Below, one piece after another: positions 27,513 to 36,679 of a DNA stretch of 64,000 bases. The stretch is from Paenibacillus sp. E222 (lineage in GTDB: Bacteria > Bacillota > Bacilli > Paenibacillales > Paenibacillaceae): contig NZ_CP058552.1 in assembly GCF_013401555.1 (NCBI RefSeq), positions 4,836,001-4,900,000 of the forward strand, given 5' to 3'. Position 1 is the stretch's first letter. Every line of letters begins with the position of its first letter. The notes under the pieces were generated by a model, which ran no database searches, was not told the DNA's origin, and saw only the letters and a list, made by a program, of their open reading frames with translations. A program made the translations under genes and the position numbers.

Positions 27513-28190
27513 ATGTTAAATATATTAGTGGTAGAGGATGACGAAAGTACCAGAAAGTTAATGTGTGTGGTCTTACAAACGAGAGGATTCACAACATACT
27601 GGGCGGAAGACGGGATAAAAGCGCTAGAGATTATTGAGAGTCAGCATATAGATTTAGTGGTACTTGATTTAATGATGCCTAATATGGACGGTTATGAATT
27701 GACACGTCAACTTCGGATATTCTCGGAATACCTCCCAATCTTGATGGTTACCGCCAAACAGGAGCCGAAAGATAAAAGGCAGGGATTTCTTGCTGGTACT
27801 GATGACTACATGATAAAACCAGTAGATGAAGAGGAGCTGGTTCTTCGGATTAAAGCGCTCCTACGTAGAGCAAGGATTGCCAGTGAACAAAAGCTAACCA
27901 TCGGGAACGTTGTACTCGACTATGATAAGCTGGCAGTAACACGCGCAGATGAAGTTAGCATCCTTCCAGCGAAGGAGTTTTACCTGTTATTTAAATTACT
28001 TTCATATCCAAACATGATATTCACCCGTCTGCAGCTAATGGATGAAATCTGGGGTATGGAATCGTCAACAGATGACCACACACTTACAGTTCATATTAAT
28101 CGCTTACGGAACCGTTTCCGAGACTGGAAAGAGTTTGAGATTATCGCGGTTAGAGGACTCGGTTATAAGGCGGTGATTCAAGCAAAATGA
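27513..28190 (+). CDS. OmpR-family response regulator
   Basis: 225-residue two-component regulator. The receiver has VVEDDES, the phospho-accepting aspartate in LVVLDLMMPNMDG, the TAK switch and the lysine in MIKPVDEE. The C-terminal winged helix ends VHINRLRNRFRD and VRGLGYKA. The frame is open from 27447 but ATG at 27513 follows AGAGGAG. It overlaps the kinase gene by 4 nt (ATGA), so they are co-translated. Targets may include the divergent acetylesterase-like gene. Confidence 0.93.
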   Translation: MLNILVVEDDESTRKLMCVVLQTRGFTTYWAEDGIKALEIIESQHIDLVVLDLMMPNMDGYELTRQLRIFSEYLPILMVTAKQEPKDKRQGFLAGTDDYMIKPVDEEELVLRIKALLRRARIASEQKLTIGNVVLDYDKLAVTRADEVSILPAKEFYLLFKLLSYPNMIFTRLQLMDEIWGMESSTDDHTLTVHINRLRNRFRDWKEFEIIAVRGLGYKAVIQAK

Positions 28191-29242
28191 GAGATTTTTT
28201 TCGCAAACGAATAAGTCTCACGATCACCTTAGTAATGTTTGTTTTCGGTGTGTTGGTGGCTACATTCTTACTGCTAATTGGCGGTGGGTTTCTCCTACAG
28301 TATCTTGGTGTGATTTCACTTGCTCCTTCCCCGAATCAAGGATTAGGTGAACGTTTGCTCTCAATTCTTTTTCTTTTTGGCCTATGTGTATTAATAGGAA
28401 CTTCACTTACTGCCTTTCTCAGCAAGAAAGCATTGAACCCCATACGAAAGGTCATTGATTCGATCCATAGGGTTGCGGATGGCGATTTTAGCGTTAAGGT
28501 CAATTTGAAAGGGATTGGAGAGTTGGAAGAATTATCGGAAAGCTTTAATAAAATGACGAAAGAATTGGCAGGTATTGAGACGCTAAGAAGTGATTTTATC
28601 AACAACTTTTCCCATGAATTTAAAACACCTATTGTTTCGGTTCGTGGTTTTGCCAAAATTTTAAAAGAGAATCCTTTATCTGAGGAAGACAGACAAGAAT
28701 ATCTTGACATTATCATTAAGGAATCTGAGCGTTTAGCTACGCTCTCCACCAATGTACTTACTTTGGCGAAATATGAGAATCTTGAAATTCTAATGGATAA
28801 AAATCCGTTTAGGCTGGACGAACAGATCAGAAGAACTATCATATTAATGGAACCTAAGTGGTCAGTTAAGGCTATAACCATTAATTTGAAATTAGAAGAA
28901 GTGGTTTACAGTGGCAATGAAGAAGTGATACAGCAGATTTGGATTAATCTTTTGGATAATGCGATTAAGTTTTCCCACACAGATGGCTTGATTGAAATCA
29001 CCCTTGCCATCTTCAATGAAGAGATTCATTTTAGTATCCAGGATCACGGGGTTGGCATGGATGAACATACGAAGGCTCATCTTTTTGATAAGTTCTTTCA
29101 GGGTGATTCTTCTCATGCCAAAAAAGGGTATGGACTAGGACTTCCTTTGGTAAAACGCATAGTAGAACTTTGCCAAGGCGATATTATCGTAAACAGCGAG
29201 CAAGGCAGGGGCAGTAAATTAACGGTTGTCCTTTATAAATAA
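28187..29242 (+). CDS. Sensor histidine kinase (HAMP, HisKA, HATPase)
   Basis: 351-residue membrane kinase. Two helices near residues 10-45 and 60-85 enclose a very short external loop, suggesting intramembrane sensing. A HAMP linker follows, then HisKA with the phospho-histidine in NNFSHEFKTPIVS, N box NLLDNAIKFSH, DHGVGMDE and GYGLGLPLVKRI. It partners the regulator overlapping upstream. Shards of a close paralogue lie at 15905 and 17197, showing that this cassette was once duplicated. Confidence 0.93.
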   Translation: MRDFFRKRISLTITLVMFVFGVLVATFLLLIGGGFLLQYLGVISLAPSPNQGLGERLLSILFLFGLCVLIGTSLTAFLSKKALNPIRKVIDSIHRVADGDFSVKVNLKGIGELEELSESFNKMTKELAGIETLRSDFINNFSHEFKTPIVSVRGFAKILKENPLSEEDRQEYLDIIIKESERLATLSTNVLTLAKYENLEILMDKNPFRLDEQIRRTIILMEPKWSVKAITINLKLEEVVYSGNEEVIQQIWINLLDNAIKFSHTDGLIEITLAIFNEEIHFSIQDHGVGMDEHTKAHLFDKFFQGDSSHAKKGYGLGLPLVKRIVELCQGDIIVNSEQGRGSKLTVVLYK

Positions 29243-29261
29243 ATTTTCGTGAATATAATAA

Positions 29262-29298
29262 GGCTAGCTTCGGCATAAAACGGAGTTAGCCTATTCTT
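29262..29298 (+). terminator. Probable terminator of the two-component operon
   Basis: AAGGCTAGCTTCG pairs imperfectly with CGGAGTTAGCCTT-like sequence and is followed by ATTCTTGTTT. Confidence 0.5.
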
Positions 29299-29377
29299 GT
29301 TTAACCTAAATAGCTGCTAAGAAAAAATTCGTCTGGTGCAGATACAACAAGGCATGATTCTGTTAAAAAGTAAGAAG

Positions 29378-29413
29378 AGAGAGGTTCTCTAGCATATCGG
29401 GAACCTCTTTTGT
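29378..29413 (+). terminator. Terminator-like hairpin
   Basis: AGAGAGGTTCTC and GGGAACCTCTTTT form a stem followed by TTTGTGG, in the 330-bp gene-free stretch after the kinase. Confidence 0.65.
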
Positions 29414-29475
29414 GGTGCTTGATGAGGACCGGTCCCCTTGTATTAATTACTTAAACAATTTTTGGAGTGCCAGAC

Positions 29476-29538
29476 TTTAGAATGCGATATATATGTTTAA
29501 ATTCCTTTATTTCACCCTTAGGGCCCCTGTTCTATACT
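29476..29538 (+). promoter_or_regulatory. Shared promoter module M1
   Basis: AATGCGATAT at 29481, ATGTTT at 29493-29498, ATTCCTTTATTTCA, then TATACT at 29533-29538 after a 34-nt gap. It is one of seven such modules. The unit downstream is a broken metallo-hydrolase and then an intact esterase. Its -10 is less ideal than in the other copies. Confidence 0.7.
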
Positions 29539-29579
29539 TAGGGAAAATAAGTCTACGCTAGCTTGTATAGGTCACAAAA

Positions 29580-30144
29580 CTACGGCAAAAGGATTGGAAT
29601 CTGATAGGAAGCGATAAGGCCATGCTGATTGATACTAGCTATGGCCTGACCGACATGCCGCAGGCCATTCGGGAAATCACTGCTCTCCCGCTGCAGGTCG
29701 TCAATACACACGGCCATATCGACTATACTCGCGGGAAGCACTTGTTTAATACTGTATTGTTATCCGATTTAGACAACGAGGTTTTCGAACGTCACAACGA
29801 TGCTGAAGCGGTGTTCGAGCTGTTTAAAAAATGATCCCAGTTCCCATTCTACCTTTTAATTGGTTGTTATGGCCTGCCTTGAAAAGAAGGATTAAATACA
29901 GCCCGCCGGTACATCAGCCGTTGCCGAAGGTGGGATATTTGAACTGGGCGGACGCCTGGTGCGGATTATTGAAACGCCTGGACATACGATGGGATGCATC
30001 TCTTTACTGGACGAAAAGAACGGGTGGCTATTCGCAGGCGACATTAATTGTTATGGCGGCGTGCTGCTGTATTTCCCGGAATCCTCCAATGTGGAAACAT
30101 TCCGAGATACCATCCGCAAGCTGCGTAATCTTGGAGACTTATAA
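29580..30144 (+). pseudogene. Metallo-beta-lactamase-fold hydrolase, frameshifted
   Basis: MLIDTSYGLTDMPQAIREI and VVNTHGHIDYTRG (the HxHxD metal motif) open the gene from 29622. A stop at 29832 and frame changes follow, and IIETPGHTMGCISLLDEK with LFAGDINC continues in another frame to 30144. The order fits a YcbL/GloB-like MBL hydrolase; the reading frame is broken at least twice, so the product is unlikely to be active. Module M1 precedes it. Confidence 0.8.
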
Positions 30145-30197
30145 ACAAGCGTGCGACCGAGCCATAATGGATTGTGAATTCAAGGAGGATAGACGGG

Positions 30198-31127
30198 ATG
30201 GTAAAAAGGCTTAAAATAGCTTTGATAAAATACGTATTAAGAAAAAAACGAAAGAAACTAATGAAAAAAAATCTTATTGGAGAGCGCTTTATTGTCCCAA
30301 GAGTTGGATTGGATGGAGTGGAGACGATTTTGTATCGTCCAAAGACAGCCGGCTCAGGAACAATTCCGGTTCTATTTAATGTACATGGCGGAGGATTTGT
30401 AGGCGGAGATGCTTCGCAGCTAGATTCTTATTGCAGTGAAATGGCAGAAAGAATTCCTGCATTTATCGTCAATATAAATTATAAAAAGATTGATATCCAT
30501 CCCTTTCCCTATCCTCAAATGGAGTTGCATGATACGGTTCTATATTTTTCGGATCATGCAAACGACTATGGAATTGATCCATCAAAGTTTGTCTTAATTG
30601 GTTACAGTGCCGGCGCCCATTTATGTGCGGGGGCAGCAATGAAATTAAAAGAAAACGGATTTTCTCTCGCTGGTCAAATTCTTGCATATCCATTTCTAGA
30701 TTTTACTTTTGGTAGAACAGACGATGTAAGTATAGATAAAACGGGAAAGGTGATGGGACTGATTGAAGAAGTTCTCTTTCCCGATTTAAATGTAAGAGAG
30801 GCGTTAGTTTCGCCTGTATTGGCAAGAAATGAAGATTTGGCAGGCCTAGCACCTGCAACAATTATTGTATGTGAAGAGGATGAACTTCTACCACAAGCAG
30901 TTCAATACGCAAAGCGGCTGGAAGAGGTTGGTGTTCCAGTTCGTTTCAAACAATATCCGGAGGCCAAGCATGGTTTTTTAGAAGTAAACCACCCTGAATA
31001 TGCTGCTGAGAAGAGTATCGCTAGGTCCCCTGAGCAGGAAAAAATTATGTGTGAGTGTAAGGGGTATCTCATACAAGAATTAGCCAAATATTTCAAGGAT
31101 TCGTCCGAACGGGAATGGAACATTTAA
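30198..31127 (+). CDS. Alpha/beta hydrolase (HSL-type esterase)
   Basis: 309-residue esterase/lipase. NVHGGGFVGGDAS gives the oxyanion hole, IGYSAGAHL the nucleophile, EEDELLPQ the acid and AKHGFLE the histidine. ATG at 30198 follows AAGGAGG by 9 nt; the upstream in-frame codons are part of the leader. There is no signal peptide: the basic N-terminus (MVKRLKIALIKYVLRKKRKK) is not clearly hydrophobic. It may be read from module M1 through the broken MBL gene. Substrate unknown. Confidence 0.87.
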   Translation: MVKRLKIALIKYVLRKKRKKLMKKNLIGERFIVPRVGLDGVETILYRPKTAGSGTIPVLFNVHGGGFVGGDASQLDSYCSEMAERIPAFIVNINYKKIDIHPFPYPQMELHDTVLYFSDHANDYGIDPSKFVLIGYSAGAHLCAGAAMKLKENGFSLAGQILAYPFLDFTFGRTDDVSIDKTGKVMGLIEEVLFPDLNVREALVSPVLARNEDLAGLAPATIIVCEEDELLPQAVQYAKRLEEVGVPVRFKQYPEAKHGFLEVNHPEYAAEKSIARSPEQEKIMCECKGYLIQELAKYFKDSSEREWNI

Positions 31128-31348
31128 ACGAAAATCCTCCGATTATTAGAACGAAAAAATTGTGAAAGCTGCACTAAGTATGTAGTAACCAATACAGAAA
31201 CGACCGCAACTAAATCGAATGGGTTGTTGGAAAAGTGAGGAATAATATGGAATCAAAAAATTAATGGTTATGTCTTTCTATTTCTTTACTGCTCTGTACT
31301 CCAGCTTATTTTAAATCACCATTTTTTCTATGTCTTGTTATAGTTATT

Positions 31349-31573
31349 TTGGATGTTGCATTGCCAATACTGGCTTTAATGGACTTGGGAATCTTATCGC
31401 ACCAAATCTCCTATATCCCAGGCTGGGTACTCTTGGCAGCTGGAATCTGTGGAATCTATTTGGCCTCAGCTATTGTGGTCAATGATTCGTTTGGTCGAAC
31501 AATTTATCCGAACCCGGGACCCCTAGTTAAAGATAAGGACGGTTCGATGCTGGGGAAGATGTACACCGAATAA
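31349..31573 (+). pseudogene. Membrane-protein remnant, unrecognised
   Basis: A 74-codon frame encodes two hydrophobic segments (ALPILALMDLGILSHQI, GWVLLAAGICGIYLASAIVV) and a polar end. Hydrophobic coding also appears upstream in another frame (MSFYFFTALYSS-like near 31270), suggesting a frameshifted gene. I do not recognise the family. The remaining 31128-31700 holds no other clear feature. Confidence 0.35.
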
Positions 31574-31699
31574 TATTCCATTACTAAATGAAACTGATTT
31601 AAAATCAGCTATCAAGCCGACGCTGAAACGTGATGGTGCCAAAGGTTAACCGAAGTAAGGCTCCCGAGGCACTCCCATGAGTTTCTTGGGAGTTTTCTT

Positions 31700-31866
31700 A
31701 CATCGCTTCGTGTTTATATTGTCAAAAAATTCAACAATACGGGCGAGGATTTGGAAGATTTAATCTCAATAGGCACTATCGGATTGATTAAAGCAATAGA
31801 GTCTTACTCCCCCGACAAGGGTACCAAGTTGGCCACCTTTGCCGATCGATGTATTAAAAACGATTA
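31700..31866 (+). pseudogene. Sporulation sigma factor fragment (SigK/SigE-like)
   Basis: [40 protein letters not shown] and [12 protein letters not shown] match region 2 of sporulation sigma factors, with the -10-binding core. It has no start and passes without a stop at about 31866 into an acetylesterase-like fragment. It is a dead fragment; the intact gene must be elsewhere. Confidence 0.8.
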
Positions 31867-32137
31867 CATTAATCACGGTACTCTTGAACTAACGCTGGAA
31901 CAGAGTCTGCAATTTGAGATGGACTTTAAGAAGATGTACAAGCGATGAAGACCGAAATCCCCGGCATGGGCATCTTCCTGTTAGATACCCCGGCTTCCGG
32001 GTTTGACCCGGAACTTCTGGGTATACAGCATACCTTTATTCTTGACCAAGCGTTTTCTCAACCTGTAAAGAATGACATCAGCCTTCATGATTAGATGTGG
32101 AGTGCAGTGAATGGAACTGTTACCGACGTAGATCGAT
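31867..32137 (+). pseudogene. Pectinacetylesterase-like C-terminal remnant
   Basis: [17 protein letters not shown] continues in the sigma-fragment frame; after a 1-nt shift near 31945, [27 protein letters not shown] and a stop before MWSAVNGTV complete the family C-terminus. It matches residues ~275-360 of the protein at 62149 closely. The N-terminal two thirds are missing. Confidence 0.85.
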
Positions 32138-32140
32138 GCA

Positions 32141-32263
32141 GCAGCGAGAATGTCTTGTTGGTCATCGGTAAAAACGGAATGGAATTCGCGAAGTTCAAAA
32201 TCGTTCTTGCCAGCTCGATAGAAGATGGGATTTGTCATGACTTGGCGAAGCGGGGTATTCAAA
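32141..32263 (+). other. Unrecognised coding-like remnant
   Basis: A frame without a start reads SENVLLVIGKNGMEFAKFKI then VLASSIEDGICHDLAKRGI and a stop. It looks like the end of a real protein because of its composition and its abrupt joins on both sides, but I cannot name a family. Confidence 0.3.
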
Positions 32264-32311
32264 ATCAATAAGAGCAATGTAACTCTATCATCAAGAAAAG
32301 AGGGAATTGGT

Positions 32312-32655
32312 ATGCCCAATGACGGTACATTTGAATTGCTTGCCGGATTGCAAAGTAAAAACCAGTCCGCTATGACTGTATAACGGGCCTGTTTACAATA
32401 TGATTCCCGGGAGTGCATGATTACCTTGGTCTATTCCGGTTGTTACTGTATCAAGTCTCCCATTACAATCGTTCCCCAGCGGCCCGGCTTGATCTACATC
32501 GACGGCAAGGCAAAGGAAGCCCTGTGATCGAAAAGCCCACGACGATGTTCGGACAGTTGGGCGGCATTGTCGCCCGGGAATATTTGCTGGAACATGATCG
32601 GGAATATGAGATTCGCTATGCAGTCAGAATGGAGATAAGGCGGTGTCTCGAACGG
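32312..32655 (+). pseudogene. GH3 N-terminal remnant
   Basis: AAGAAAAGAGGGAATT then ATGCCCAATGACGG, followed by DGTFELLAGL and later PVIEKPTTMFGQLGGIVARE and YLLEHDREYEIRYA, match the first ~115 residues of the GH3 enzyme at 45724. It has early stops and frameshifts. The conserved ATG after GAGGGA supports choosing 45724 as the start of the intact gene. Confidence 0.85.
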
Positions 32656-32664
32656 TCTCCTACG

Positions 32665-32760
32665 TTGCTATTATACTGAGGTGTGCCGCAGAACGAGAAA
32701 ACCCTTGCCGGAGGATAAGGTGCGGTGCTCCAGGATAGATTCCGGCTTTTCGAGTTGAAA
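32665..32760 (+). pseudogene. Short duplicate of a GH5 segment
   Basis: GCCGCAGAACGAGAAAACCC and the following ~70 bases repeat 33430-33512 of the GH5 gene (RRMRKTLPEDKVVVFHDGFQ) with several changes. It lies upstream of the GH5 start, so part of the 3' half was copied ahead of the gene. Confidence 0.75.
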
Positions 32761-32800
32761 GCTGTGCAGAAACCCAAATATATAAACAGGGGAAATAACA

Positions 32801-33919
32801 ATGAAGCGTATCAAAGGCGTAAACTTGGGCAATTGGCTTGTTCTGGAAAAGTGGATGAATCCGACTATGTTTGCTGGCACGGAGTGCGAGGATGAGACAT
32901 GGTTTTGCAGAACCTTGCCCCAGGAATTGAAGATGGACCGATATCACCAGCATCGATAGACATATATTACTGAACGTGATTTTGCTTATATTGCAGATAA
33001 AGGATTGAATGCCATACGGATTCCTGTTCCCTATTTCATCTTCGGAGATGTGAAGCCGTTCGTTGGCTGTGTGGAGTATCTGGATAAGGCCTTTAATTGG
33101 GCGGAGAAATACGGCCTACAGATTCTGATCGACCTTCATACTGCACCGGGCAGTCAGAATGGTTTCGATAACGGAGGAATCTGTGGGGTATGCAAGTGGG
33201 GCCAGAATCCGGAGGAAGTAGAATTTGTTCTGAACGTACTGGAGCGTCTGGCGCAGCGCTATGGGAACCGTGAAGGATTATGAGGGATCGAGATCCTCAA
33301 TGAGCCGATAATCGATGAACTGTGGAAGCTTTGGAATATTCCCAAACGTTACCCGGCAGTTGATGAGGAGGAAGCGGAGGGATCAACTGGAATCCCGAAA
33401 GACCTTCTGCGTAGCTTCTATATTGAGGCCTACCGCAGAATGAGAAAAACTTTGCCGGAGGATAAGGTGGTTGTGTTCCATGATGGATTCCAGCTTCTCG
33501 AGTGGAAAGACTTCATGAGAGAAGAGGAGTTCGTGAATGTCGTTCTGGATACCCATCAGTATCTTATGGCGGCAGATAATCCGGAGTGCAGTAACAAATT
33601 GGAGGATTACATTGAATATATCGAGAATAACTTCGTAAAGGGTGTTGGCGAGATGCAGAAATATTTTCCGGTCATCATCGGAGAGTGGTGTATCTTTAAC
33701 AGCACGGAGGGTCTTAAGGGGATGAGCCGAGATGATCAAAAGCAAATTTATCAACAAATTGCCCATGCAAAGCTGCAGGCTTGGGAGAATGGGGCTGGAT
33801 GGTTCTACTGGAGCTACAAGCTGCTGCTGGATACAGTGAATGTAGCTGGATCCGAGGGCTTGGACAGCTTTGATATGGGAAAATGTTTTGATCAGGACTG
33901 GCTGCCAAATCAGTTTTGA
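32801..33919 (+). pseudogene. GH5 glucanase-like gene with two in-frame stops
   Basis: 372 codons in a single frame encode a GH5 enzyme, probably beta-1,3-glucanase-like: MKRIKGVNLGNWLVLEKW, AIRIPVPY, the acid/base in EILNEP, HQYLMAA, and the nucleophile in VIIGEWCIFN, then WENGAGWFYWSYK. TAG at 32957 and TGA at 33281 (where Trp is expected, before GIEILNEP) interrupt it. No frameshift is seen, so loss is recent. GGGG lies before the ATG. Without readthrough neither fragment has both catalytic residues. Confidence 0.88.
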
Positions 33920-33924
33920 TAAAA

Positions 33925-33980
33925 TCTTATCTAGAGTGAAGGGCAGAACAACCTGCCCCTCCTCATCAAACCGTACGACA
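33925..33980 (-). other. Group II intron 3' end remnant
   Basis: On the minus strand CGTACGGTTTGATGAGGAGG followed by GGGCAGGTTGTTCTGCCC and TTCACTCTA resembles the end of domain V and the domain VI hairpin of bacterial group II introns. The rest is missing. Assignment is by recollection of the usual 3' end and is moderately sure. Confidence 0.5.
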
Positions 33981-35470
33981 GACTGTCTAACAATTATTTA
34001 AAAATCTTCATTTTCGGCATGAAAATAAAAGACATTTGTCGAATCTCTATATCAAGGGAGATGAGCGTGTATGCCTTATGTCGAAGGTGAAGATAGACAT
34101 CAAATTTATTTACTGCCCAATACGTTGGATGACTTTGTCGAAGAAGAAAGTCCTGTCCGAGTCATCGATGCTTACGTCGATAGTTTGGTCCGAGAAGAAT
34201 TGGAGTTTCGGGTTTATTCAGGTACCAAAGCGGGACAAAAACCTTATCACCGGGAAGATCTTCTCAAGCTCTACCTTTACTGCTATATGAACGGCATCCG
34301 CTCCCCTCGCAAGATGGAAACCGAAACGAAAAAAAACATTGAACTGATGTGGCTAATTGGCAAACTTCAGCCGGACCACGGCACGCTATCTGATTTCATG
34401 AAAAATAACCAATCAGCCATAAAGAAGCTGTTTAGAGAGTTCAACTTAATGTTAAAAGGTTTCGGATTGATTGATGGTCAACTTGTCGCCATTGACGGCA
34501 CAAAAATAAAGGCAAACTGCTCTAAAAAGCATCACATTAATGCCACTATTATCGGTAAGAAACTAGAGCATATCAATGAAAAAAATAGATGCATATTTGC
34601 ATGAATTTTTAAAGGAGGACAATCGTCAAAAAAAGCAAGAAATCACTGGAAAGTTAAACGTCTATCAGAAGAGAATGCATGCGTTGCAGGTAATTAGGTG
34701 AAAACCAGCTTTGTGTTACCGATCCGGCTGCCAAATCAATGAAAAACAACGGAAAGTATGAAATTTGTTTCAATGTTCAAACTGCAGTGGACAGCAAATA
34801 TAAACTAATCATGGACTGCGATACGGTCAATGATATCAACGACCAAGGGCAGTTATCTAATATGGTCGCATAAAATAAAGGTTTTTTTCGTGATCAAAAA
34901 ACTACAAATGTGGCCGATACAGGCTATTATAATTACCTTGAAATAATTAACGTTGTTGACGAAAGCACAGAACTCTTAATTAAGCCGCAAAAGGGAAAGC
35001 AAAACAAGGTGTCCAGTGGATTTGATAAAGCGAACATTAAATATGATTCCATAAACGATAGATATATTTGCCCGTTGGGTTATGAATTACCTTTCAAATG
35101 GAATGGAAAACAAGATGGGAAAGAGTATAGGCGTTACACTTGCGAAGCCTTCGTTTTTTGTGGACAAAAAGAGTCCTGTACTTCTGCCAAAGGCGGAAGG
35201 TCGGTAACCAGACTTAGTGACGAAGAAGTAATCGAACAAATTACCGAAAATACGCGTAAACAAAGTAATATTTATAAGCAAAGAGGACACATTGTTGAAC
35301 ACCCTTTCGGGACGATAAAACGTCACTGGGGCTATACATACTTTTTAACACGAGGGTTGGCATCAGTAGGTACTGAGACCAATTTGTCTTGTCTATAATT
35401 TAAAGAGAATGATCAAAATTGCATGAATCCACGTTTTAAAGAGTACTCAGCTATCAGTTGTTAGACAGTC
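33981..35470 (+). mobile_element. IS1182-family-like insertion sequence, inactive
   Basis: A ~1,490-bp element bounded by perfect 13-bp inverted repeats, GACTGTCTAACAA at 33981 and TTGTTAGACAGTC at 35458-35470. It contains one broken transposase gene. The immediate outer flanks are themselves inverted repeats (CCTCATCAAACCGTACG at left, the reverse complement with one mismatch at right), so the element sits in the middle of a palindrome. Confidence 0.8.
34071..35398 (+). pseudogene. IS1182-family transposase, frameshifted
   Basis: The N-terminal 177 codons (LLPNTLDDFVEEESPVRVID, then PYHREDLLKLYLYCYMNGIR and GQLVAIDGTKIKANCSKKH with the first catalytic aspartate) end in a frameshift near 34590. 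Further pieces follow in other frames: DPAAKSMKNNGKYEICFNVQ, a stop near 34871, VADTGYYNYLEI and HIVEHPFGTIKRHWGYTYF. All DDE-region segments are recognisable but not in one frame, so the IS cannot move by itself. Confidence 0.87.
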
Positions 35471-35483
35471 AGACGTATGGTTT

Positions 35484-35700
35484 GATGAGGTGGACGAATT
35501 GGACAAAAAACTGATCGGTCGAGGTCTGCGATTCGTACACTACACGGACGACAGTAATATCTTTGTGGGGAGTAAGAGAGCGGGAAGCATCTTATGGAAT
35601 CGATGAACCGGTTTACAGAAAGAAAGCGAAAAGTGAAACGGGAGGAAAGTGTGGTAGCCAGACCCTGGCACTGGAAGTTCTTAAGGTTTAGATTCCTGTG
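35484..35700 (+). pseudogene. Group II intron reverse transcriptase fragment
   Basis: DEVDELDKKLIGRGLRFVHY followed by TDDSNIFVGSKRAG matches the polymerase active-site region (YADD, here YTDD) of intron-encoded reverse transcriptases; frameshifted pieces MESMNRFTERK, KVKREESVVARPW and KFLRFRF continue it. Both ends are missing. It abuts the right palindromic flank of the IS. Confidence 0.8.
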
Positions 35701-35717
35701 GCTATTCTCACTTTCCT

Positions 35718-36398
35718 TTGGGACTTTCCGCTCAAAGCAATAAGGATGAGTTTGCTAAAGGTTTTCTTTATCTATTCCGCTGGATTTTCGGCAAAGACTT
35801 CGACTTCACGAAGTTTGATTTTAATCATGATGTAGATTTTGTTGACGAACAGTTGGCCCCGATTCTTAATGCAAATAGCACAGAATTGCAGGATTTTAAG
35901 AACGCCGGCGGAAAAATCATCATGCTGCACGGCACGGCCGACCCGATTATCCCGTACACGGACTCCCTACAATACTATGAGCGGGTGATCCAAGCACAGA
36001 ACGGTCTAGAGAATACGCAAACGTTCTTTCGGTATTTCATCATCCCGGGGCTTGCTCATGTCTTCGATGGTCCCGGCGTTCAGGACATTGGAATCAGATT
36101 CCGGGCAACGCCCAAGGATAGAGAGCATGACGCGCTTACCGCACTTTCCTCATGGGTAGAAGAGGGGATTGCTCCAGAACGGCTACTTCCTGTTGCCTTT
36201 AAAAATGGTTCTTTGCTGAATGGTTTTTTATTAGACGAATACGAACATGAAAGGCCTGTATACACCTATCCGAACCAAGCGGTATATGAATCGGGAGATC
36301 CGAATAATCCGGAAAAATATAGGAAAGTGAAGCTGATTTTTTGGAAATTTTCCAAAACTTGCTCCCGAGTACCTGGCTTGATGCTACAACTCAGTTAA
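35718..36398 (+). pseudogene. Tannase/feruloyl esterase C-terminal part
   Basis: 226 codons match the C-terminal half of tannase-family esterases: FAKGFLYLFRWIFGKDFDF, GGKIIMLHGTADPIIPYTDS with the catalytic aspartate, and GLAHVFDGPG with the histidine. The N-terminal half with the serine motif is absent; the gene begins where the intron fragment ends. It cannot be active. It shows that a hydroxycinnamate or gallate esterase once belonged to this island. Confidence 0.83.
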
Positions 36399-36436
36399 AT
36401 GAGATAATTTATCATACAGGCAAAGATACTAGCTTT

Positions 36437-36472
36437 GCTGACGCCGAAATACAATGGCGTCAGCTTTTTTTA
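36437..36472 (+). terminator. Rho-independent terminator
   Basis: GCTGACGCC and GGCGTCAGC form a 9-bp stem followed by TTTTTTTAT, after the tannase fragment. Confidence 0.9.
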
Positions 36473-36488
36473 TAATTGTGTACCGACA

Positions 36489-36554
36489 ACTTAATAACGA
36501 GATATGTATGTTTGTATTCCTCTATATCAACCGCTAAATACCCGGACCTATAAT
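36489..36554 (+). promoter_or_regulatory. Shared promoter module M2
   Basis: AACGAGATAT, ATGTTT at 36508-36513, ATTCCTCTATATCA and TATAAT at 36549-36554 with a 35-nt gap. It drives the carboxylesterase at 36680, 126 bp downstream. Confidence 0.75.
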
Positions 36555-36679
36555 TATATTGTGACCGATGAAAATGAGGGGAGCAGTAGGATGGTTTACG
36601 AAAAAAGTGAAAGATATAAAATGTTAGGAAATAAGAACTTCATCCAAAGTGATGGATTAGGATTGGGGGAGTTGCTTCT

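Noticed and set aside
33281..33283. TGA in the GH5 gene as a selenocysteine codon
   Set aside because: The expected residue is Trp, no SECIS-like hairpin was recognised after it, and a second stop (TAG) lies upstream.
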